Shown: positions 5,704 to 7,801 of the stretch, piece by piece
Layout: each line of letters starts with the position of its first letter
Numbering within the stretch: position 1 is the first letter of the stretch
Source: DATNNN01 sp035601815
GTDB lineage: Bacteria; Pseudomonadota; Alphaproteobacteria; Rhizobiales; Xanthobacteraceae
DNA length: 7,801 bases
Assembly: GCA_035601815.1 (NCBI GenBank)
Contig: DATNNN010000088.1
Coordinates: forward strand, 1 to 7,801
Direction: 5' to 3'
Position numbers and translations under genes: made by a program
Notes under the pieces: generated by a model
Told to the model about the DNA's origin: nothing
What the model saw: the letters and a program-made list of their open reading frames with translations, nothing else
Databases searched by the model: none

Positions 5704-5744
5704 CCGAACTCGGGTAAACCCGAGTTCGGCCGGCTTCGCCGGCC
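5704..5744. repeat. Composite palindromic element, two overlapping perfect hairpins
   Basis: CCGAACTCGGGT (5704-5715) and ACCCGAGTTCGG (5718-5729) form a perfect 12-bp inverted repeat with a 2-nt centre. It overlaps by two bases a second perfect one, GGCCGGC (5728-5734) / GCCGGCC (5738-5744), with a TTC loop. The structure looks like a REP/palindromic-unit element of the sort scattered in rhizobial intergenic DNA. It begins exactly where transposase similarity ends. Confidence 0.75.
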
Positions 5745-5789
5745 GTCCGGGGAACGGAAGTCACGAGATGCCGTGCCCCATGAATCGGG

Positions 5790-5812
5790 ATGGCCGGGAC
5801 AAGCCCGGCCAT
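5790..5812. repeat. Rhizobiales dispersed palindromic repeat
   Basis: ATGGCCGGG (5790-5798) and CCCGGCCAT (5804-5812) pair perfectly around an ACAAG loop. With the flanking GACG this is the dispersed intergenic repeat I know from many Bradyrhizobium-like genomes; it often yields spurious peptides such as DGRDKPGHDD, as it does here. It could act as a transcript-end hairpin. Confidence 0.8.
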
Positions 5813-5836
5813 GACGACCCGAGACGCGAAAACCCT

Positions 5837-6031
5837 TCAGCCCGAGCGCGCCTTGCTGGCGGGGGTGGTGCGGCGGGCGATTTCGCCCTCGTTGACCGGG
5901 CTCTTGTTGCCCGGGATCTTGCCCCGGGCCTTGCGGACATCGACCGGGCCGGCGTTCTCGCGCCGGAGCGCGCTCTTCTTGCTTCTTGTCGCTACTCCGC
6001 GAACTTTGGCGTTTCGGCTCTTGCCCAACAT
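5837..6031 (-). CDS. Small basic protein, function unknown
   Basis: A 64-residue, strongly basic protein: MLGKSRNAKVRG at the start, then SKKSALRRENAGPVDVRKAR, GKIPGNKSPVNEGEIARRTT and PASKARSG. It has no hydrophobic segment or Cys and is rich in Lys/Arg, Gly and Pro, so it is probably disordered and may bind nucleic acid. Third codon positions in the second half are almost all G or C, as expected for a real gene here. Start: ATG 6031 is preferred over ATG 6046 because GGAGG (6038-6042) sits 6 nt before it, whereas 6046 has no good ribosome site. It diverges from the cyclic-nucleotide-domain gene with 92 nt between starts; its 3' end lies 24 nt from the dispersed repeat, which could end its transcript. 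I recall similar short rhizobial hypotheticals but no function. Confidence 0.68.
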   Translation of the reverse strand: MLGKSRNAKVRGVATRSKKSALRRENAGPVDVRKARGKIPGNKSPVNEGEIARRTTPASKARSG

Positions 6032-6123
6032 CGGTTGCCTCCGCATGCTCGACCCTAACAGAACGGGGCGGGCGCTTCAAAGTTCTGCGCCGCCCGCGCA
6101 TCCGGGAGCGAAAGGATCACGCT

Positions 6124-6798
6124 ATGAAATCGGTCGAACTCGTCGGCTATCTCGCGGCGGCGGTCACGGTCGCCACCTTCTGGATGCGCACCATGATCCC
6201 GCTGCGCGTCGCCGGCATCGGCTCCAACCTCGCCTGGATCGCCTACGGCCTGCTCGCCGGCGTCTATCCGCCCCTATTCCTGCACCTCTTCGTGCTGCCG
6301 CTGAACGTGGTGCGGCTGCGGCAGATGATCGAGCTCGTGCGCCAGGTGCGCGCCGCCTCCGCCGGCGACCCGGAGATGAACTGGCTGAAGCCGTTCATGT
6401 CCGCGCGCCGCGCGTGGGCGGGCGAGGTGCTGTTCCACAAGGGCGCCGCCGCCGACCACCTGCTCTACACGGTGAGCGGGCGCTTCCGCCTGCGCGAGAG
6501 CGGCATCGAGCTTGCCGCCGGTCAGGTGGTGGGCGAGCTTGCGCTCCTCGCGCCCGACCAGCGCCGCACCCAGACGCTCGAATGCGTGGAGGACGGGCGG
6601 CTTTTGACCATCTCCTACGAGCAACTGAAGCAATTGTTCGTGCAGAACCCGGCGTTCGGCTTCTATTTCCTGCGGCTGACCACGGCGCGGCTGTTCCAGA
6701 ACCTGGCGCGGGCGGAAGCGGAGGTGGAGCGGCTTCAGGCCTCGATCAAGGCGGGCGCGAGCAGCGTCACGGGCGCGAGCGAGCTGCCGAGGAGATAG
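6124..6798 (+). CDS. Membrane-anchored cyclic nucleotide-binding domain protein (Popeye-like architecture)
   Basis: A 224-residue protein with three likely N-terminal transmembrane segments (about residues 5-20, 26-46, 48-64), a basic linker (VRLRQMIELVRQVRAA), and a cytoplasmic cNMP-binding fold from about 88 to 205. The fold shows AGEVLFHKGAAADHLLYTVSG (split over 99-119), the phosphate-cassette-like GQVVGELALL (133-142) and an Arg pair at 147-148 followed by TQTL in place of the usual R-[ST]-A. It ends in a helical region (FYFLRLTTARLFQNLARAEAEVERL) with no DNA-binding or channel domain. Three TM helices plus a cNMP fold is the architecture of Popeye-domain proteins. It probably senses a cyclic nucleotide at the membrane; ligand and output are unknown. 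Start: ATG 6124 with AAAGGA at 6110-6115; the frame is open to 5986 but that part opposes the basic-protein gene. Its last 64 nt overlap the DUF1328 gene. Confidence 0.85.
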   Translation: MKSVELVGYLAAAVTVATFWMRTMIPLRVAGIGSNLAWIAYGLLAGVYPPLFLHLFVLPLNVVRLRQMIELVRQVRAASAGDPEMNWLKPFMSARRAWAGEVLFHKGAAADHLLYTVSGRFRLRESGIELAAGQVVGELALLAPDQRRTQTLECVEDGRLLTISYEQLKQLFVQNPAFGFYFLRLTTARLFQNLARAEAEVERLQASIKAGASSVTGASELPRR

Positions 6799-6944
6799 AC
6801 CAGCGCCACCACCGCGAGGAACATGAGGAAGAAGATGGCGAACAGCACGAGCGAGATGCGCCGCGCCACGTTCGACACGTTGATCATGCCGAAGGCGCCC
6901 GCCACCAGCGAGATGATGAGGAAGATGATCGCCCAGCGCAGCAT
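6735..6944 (-). CDS. DUF1328 (YtjA-like) small membrane protein
   Basis: A 69-residue, very hydrophobic protein. MLRWAIIFLIISLVAGAFGM followed by INVSNVARRISLVLFAIFFL matches DUF1328, the family of E. coli YtjA, with two transmembrane helices (about 3-20 and 30-52) joined by a short loop with a conserved-type A-R-R/K step. The function of the family is not established. The usual length is about 50-60; this copy has an extra tail (residues about 53-69, LGSSLAPVTLLAPALIEA). The nucleotides for that tail lie antisense to the last codons of the cNMP-domain gene, giving a 64-nt tail-to-tail overlap, so the tail may reflect loss of an earlier stop. Start: ATG 6944 with GGGAGG about 6 nt upstream. 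The antisense overlap could couple expression of the two genes. Confidence 0.85.
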   Translation of the reverse strand: MLRWAIIFLIISLVAGAFGMINVSNVARRISLVLFAIFFLMFLAVVALVYLLGSSLAPVTLLAPALIEA

Positions 6945-6997
6945 GAATGCCTCCCGGAAAGCCCGTTACAACGCGGCCGCATGCGGTTCGTTCCTTT

Positions 6998-7025
6998 TTA
7001 TCCCTCCCCTTCAGGGGAGGGATAA
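6998..7025. repeat. Perfect 12-bp hairpin, GGGGAGGG-type intergenic repeat
   Basis: TTATCCCTCCCC (6998-7009) and GGGGAGGGATAA (7014-7025) pair perfectly around TTCA. The T-run lies 5' of the stem (6995-6999) and no T tract follows on either strand, so it is not a canonical terminator. It sits between two divergent genes. CCCTCCCC-TTCA-GGGGAGGG elements are dispersed in rhizobial genomes, so a REP-like repeat is the best call. Confidence 0.7.
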
Positions 7026-7084
7026 GACCGCCGCCGCCGTGCCATAATCTCCGGCACTCTCGCGCGCTGAACCAGGAACCGCCC

Positions 7085-7801
7085 ATGCCGGCCGCCAAGG
7101 AAGCCACCGAGATCGTCAAGAACGCGCTCGACGCCGCGAAGTCGATCGTCATCCTGTTGCTCATCTTCGTGCTGTTCTTCGGCCACCAATACGTGGAGCA
7201 GGTGCTCAACCGCTTCAACGTGAGCAAGATCTCGGTGGGCGGCATCGTCATCGACCGCGACAAGGCGGTGCAGGCGATCGCCACGGCCTCCGACGAGTTG
7301 CCCAAGGCCCAATCGCAGCTCGCCGCCGCCAACGAAGAGCTCAGCGCGCTGCGCCTCAAGTACGCCGACGCGGTGACGACGCTGGAGAAGCTCAAGAACG
7401 AGAGCCAGCGCACCTCCCTCGAGCGGCCGGCGAACCTCGATGTCGGCCAGCGCCAGGCGGTCATCGCCGCGCCGCCGCCGGTGCTGGCGCTCGCCGAAAC
7501 CGCGATCCGCGAGGCGCAGCCCGTGCTCGACGATGCGGCCCGCGCCGCACTGAGCGTGCAGGCGGCGGCGCGCTCGACGCAACAGGTGGTGGCGAGCCTG
7601 CCGCGGTCGGGCGAAAGCGCGTTCGCTGTCGTCTTCGGCGGCGACGCGAGCGAGGCCGCGGCCGCGCCTGAGATCGCGCGCGCCAAGGCGAAGGGGTTGC
7701 CGGCGGAGATTTTCCTGCGCCAGAGGAGCTTCCGCAGCGTGGTGCCGTTTGCCGATCGCGCCGCGGCGCAGGCGGCGCTCTCCGCGATCCGCGCGCTCAG
7801 C
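7085..7801 (+). CDS. Membrane-anchored coiled-coil protein with possible SPOR-like C-terminal domain, 3' end missing
   Basis: The frame runs from ATG 7085 to the window edge without a stop, giving 239 visible residues. A short cytoplasmic start (MPAAKEATEIVKNALDAAKS) leads to one transmembrane helix (about 21-33). A region rich in Ala, Leu, Glu and Lys (about 64-112, with DELPKAQSQLAAANEELSAL) is a likely coiled coil, followed by a Pro/Ala linker. The last visible part (about 172-239) has AFAVVFGGD, then a helix (APEIARAKAKG), then AEIFLRQRSFRSVVPFADRA and AAQAALSAIRAL: the beta-alpha-beta pattern with a repeated-strand look of SPOR-like peptidoglycan-binding domains, but this is inference from pattern. 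Start: AGGA at 7074-7077, 7-nt spacer. It diverges from the DUF1328 gene. Envelope organisation or a phage-shock-type scaffold are possible roles; I assign none. Confidence 0.72.
   Translation, partial: MPAAKEATEIVKNALDAAKSIVILLLIFVLFFGHQYVEQVLNRFNVSKISVGGIVIDRDKAVQAIATASDELPKAQSQLAAANEELSALRLKYADAVTTLEKLKNESQRTSLERPANLDVGQRQAVIAAPPPVLALAETAIREAQPVLDDAARAALSVQAAARSTQQVVASLPRSGESAFAVVFGGDASEAAAAPEIARAKAKGLPAEIFLRQRSFRSVVPFADRAAAQAALSAIRALS

Noticed and set aside
5649..6101. Minus-strand 150-codon frame through the palindromes
   Set aside because: Its translation comes from the repeats and from the wrong frame of the basic-protein gene.
5790..7025. Plus-strand 411-codon frame through the repeat and the cNMP gene
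   Set aside because: It begins in the dispersed repeat and runs out of frame through the cNMP gene; the protein is Arg/Ala/Pro noise.
6274..7686. Minus-strand 470-codon open frame
   Set aside because: It opposes the cNMP-domain gene and the 7085 gene, both with clear domains or membrane segments; its translation is low-complexity.
1..7801. CRISPR arrays, tRNA or rRNA genes, phage or toxin-antitoxin modules
   Set aside because: No regularly spaced direct repeats, tRNA-like cloverleaf sequence, rRNA sequence or matching protein families were seen on either strand.

Overview
The window is GC-rich chromosomal DNA with strongly GC-ending codons, Shine-Dalgarno sites of the GGAGG type and densely packed short genes. 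The gene families (RecD/Dda-like helicase, DUF4112, DUF1328, membrane cytochrome c) and the palindromic GGCCGGG-ACAAG-CCCGGCC repeat point to an alphaproteobacterium of the Hyphomicrobiales/Rhizobiales (Bradyrhizobium, Xanthobacteraceae or a relative). No gene fixes the genus.

Layout, left to right: the 3' part of a membrane-anchored c-type cytochrome (2-454, +) meets tail to tail a compact RecD-like helicase (460-1569, -). Two small envelope genes follow on +: a lytic transglycosylase (1723-2121) and a DUF4112 membrane protein (2177-2575). Next come two tandem minus-strand genes for tiny, paralogous single-pass membrane proteins (2668-2814 and 2892-3074). A divergent 12-TM MFS transporter (3238-4476, +) lies beyond them. 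An AT-richer intergenic block (4477-4689) with terminator-like, palindromic and sigma70-like signals leads to a small Cys4 zinc-ribbon protein (4690-4938). Nothing clear is seen in 4939-5113 apart from the ribosome binding site of a small secreted protein (5114-5377). A decayed spot follows: the C-terminal stub of an IS1-like transposase (5425-about 5703, -) abutting a cluster of perfect palindromes (5704-5812). The right end holds a small basic protein (5837-6031, -), a membrane-anchored cyclic-nucleotide-binding-domain protein with Popeye-like architecture (6124-6798, +), a DUF1328 small membrane protein overlapping it tail to tail (6735-6944, -), another perfect hairpin (6998-7025), and the start of a membrane-anchored coiled-coil protein (7085-7801, +, cut by the window end).

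The most striking signal is the twin small-protein locus at 2668-3153. Each copy has a perfect TGTGA-N6-TCACA dyad, then exactly 18 bp, then an identical GCCTAGGC block supplying a TAGGCT -10 element, then GGAGG with a 6-nt spacer and the ATG. The dyad centre falls at about -41.5 from the expected start site, the classic class II CRP/FNR geometry. This looks like a duplicated, co-regulated pair of undescribed small membrane proteins switched on by a CRP/FNR-family regulator. The site nearer the MFS gene may also serve that transporter. Otherwise the genes look like independent short transcription units rather than one pathway.
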